The translations under genes and the position numbers were made by a program. Shown in pieces: positions 63,804 through 64,000 of a stretch of DNA of 64,000 nt. Position 1 is the first letter of the stretch; the number at the start of each line of letters is the position of its first letter. Where the stretch lies: positions 1,488,001-1,552,000 of the forward strand of contig NZ_JACSEU010000001.1 in the NCBI RefSeq assembly GCF_014334335.1, read 5' to 3'. The notes under the pieces were generated by a model that was not told the DNA's origin, made no database searches, and saw only the letters and a list, made by a program, of their open reading frames with translations. The stretch is from Treponema sp. Marseille-Q3903 (GTDB lineage: Bacteria > Spirochaetota > Spirochaetia > Treponematales > Treponemataceae).

Positions 63804-64000
63804 CTTGTTCCTCCTTTTTTTACAACTTTACCGTAACCGTATTTGCGCACTGTAAGGTTATTTAAAAATGGGGCAATTGAATTCATAATCAGAATGCTGA
63901 ACATAACTCCTTCAGGATAGCCGCCGAATTTACGGATAAGAAAAGTTATTAAGCCGCATCCTGCTCCAAAGACAAGCCTGCCTGTTTTTGTAAGAGGCGT
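63800..64000 (-). CDS. rnfD: Rnf complex subunit RnfD, C-terminal part
   Basis: The last 66 residues are encoded; the rest is beyond the right edge. The segment shows GYPEGVMFSILIMNSIAPFL, the RnfD C-terminal signature, then a basic tail. RnfD is a membrane subunit with covalent FMN. The order rnfD-G-E-A-B predicts rnfC further upstream outside the window. Confidence 0.93.
   Translation of the reverse strand, partial: TPLTKTGRLVFGAGCGLITFLIRKFGGYPEGVMFSILIMNSIAPFLNNLTVRKYGYGKVVKKGGTR

Noticed and set aside
1-64000. tRNA, rRNA, CRISPR, insertion sequence or prophage
   Set aside because: No cloverleaf, spacer array, transposase, integrase or phage structural gene was seen, and nearly all sequence is accounted for by genes.

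Overview
The window is AT-rich, gene-dense bacterial DNA with every sign of a spirochaete, most likely Treponema. The evidence is a long flagellar operon in the treponemal order (flbD-motA-motB-fliL-fliM-fliY-fliO-fliP-fliQ-fliR-flhB-flhA-flhF-flhG), FliY in place of a short FliN, a eukaryote-like IleRS, many short lipoproteins, and an Rnf complex. No rRNA, tRNA, CRISPR array, insertion sequence or prophage was seen, and no gene-free stretch exceeds 300 bases.

Layout. 1-466: end of the window inside a partial galM. 507-17681 (minus): flagellar supercluster. The main unit runs from flbD to flhG behind a sigma70-like promoter at 17715-17742. A second unit follows it: a frameshifted two-membrane-segment gene, the FliA/WhiG sigma factor, a FapA/DUF342 protein, a small coiled-coil protein and a DUF6115-like protein. 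17775-19672 (minus): hemW and a signal peptidase I whose general-base lysine reads as arginine. 19767-21149 (plus): smpB and a secreted protein, meeting a DivIC/FtsB-like gene. 21810-29426 (plus): a very acidic 830-aa protein, an unknown protein, two MptE-like (DUF115/Maf) paralogues, and a membrane protein with a degenerate GGDEF domain. 29423-36162 (minus): lipoproteins, a long uracil phosphoribosyltransferase and ileS. 36337-39897 (plus): a GT8/acyltransferase/acyltransferase/GT8 cassette that looks like glycolipid synthesis. 39894-46149 (minus): exported proteins, ligA, trmB, a lipoprotein and a conserved unknown. 46181-57780 (plus): a membrane protein, dinB joined in frame to a very large probable outer-membrane protein, thiI, a family-4 uracil-DNA glycosylase and priA. 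57791-58891 (minus): trpS. 59088-59588 (plus): an orphan LeuD-like protein. 59684-64000 (minus): an NCS2 purine permease and rnfB, A, E, G and part of rnfD.

How the genes work together. The flagellar block encodes the export gate (FlhA, FlhB, FliO, FliP, FliQ, FliR), switch (FliM, FliY), stator (MotA, MotB, FliL), placement GTPase and ATPase (FlhF, FlhG) and a dedicated sigma factor. The plus-strand block from dinB to priA is mostly nucleic-acid repair and modification. The Rnf genes give an ion-pumping ferredoxin:NAD oxidoreductase suited to an anaerobe.

Most noteworthy observations. (i) An apparent one-base expansion of a T run fuses dinB to a downstream exported-protein gene that has its own Shine-Dalgarno and ATG. 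(ii) A second homopolymer frameshift breaks a flagellar-locus membrane gene. (iii) smpB and thiI share a TTGTAA-17-TATAAT promoter placed so close to the ATG that their mRNAs should be leaderless. (iv) Three convergent gene pairs end on the same palindromic TTAA double stop. (v) A compact GT8/PlsC cassette carries variant acyltransferase motifs.
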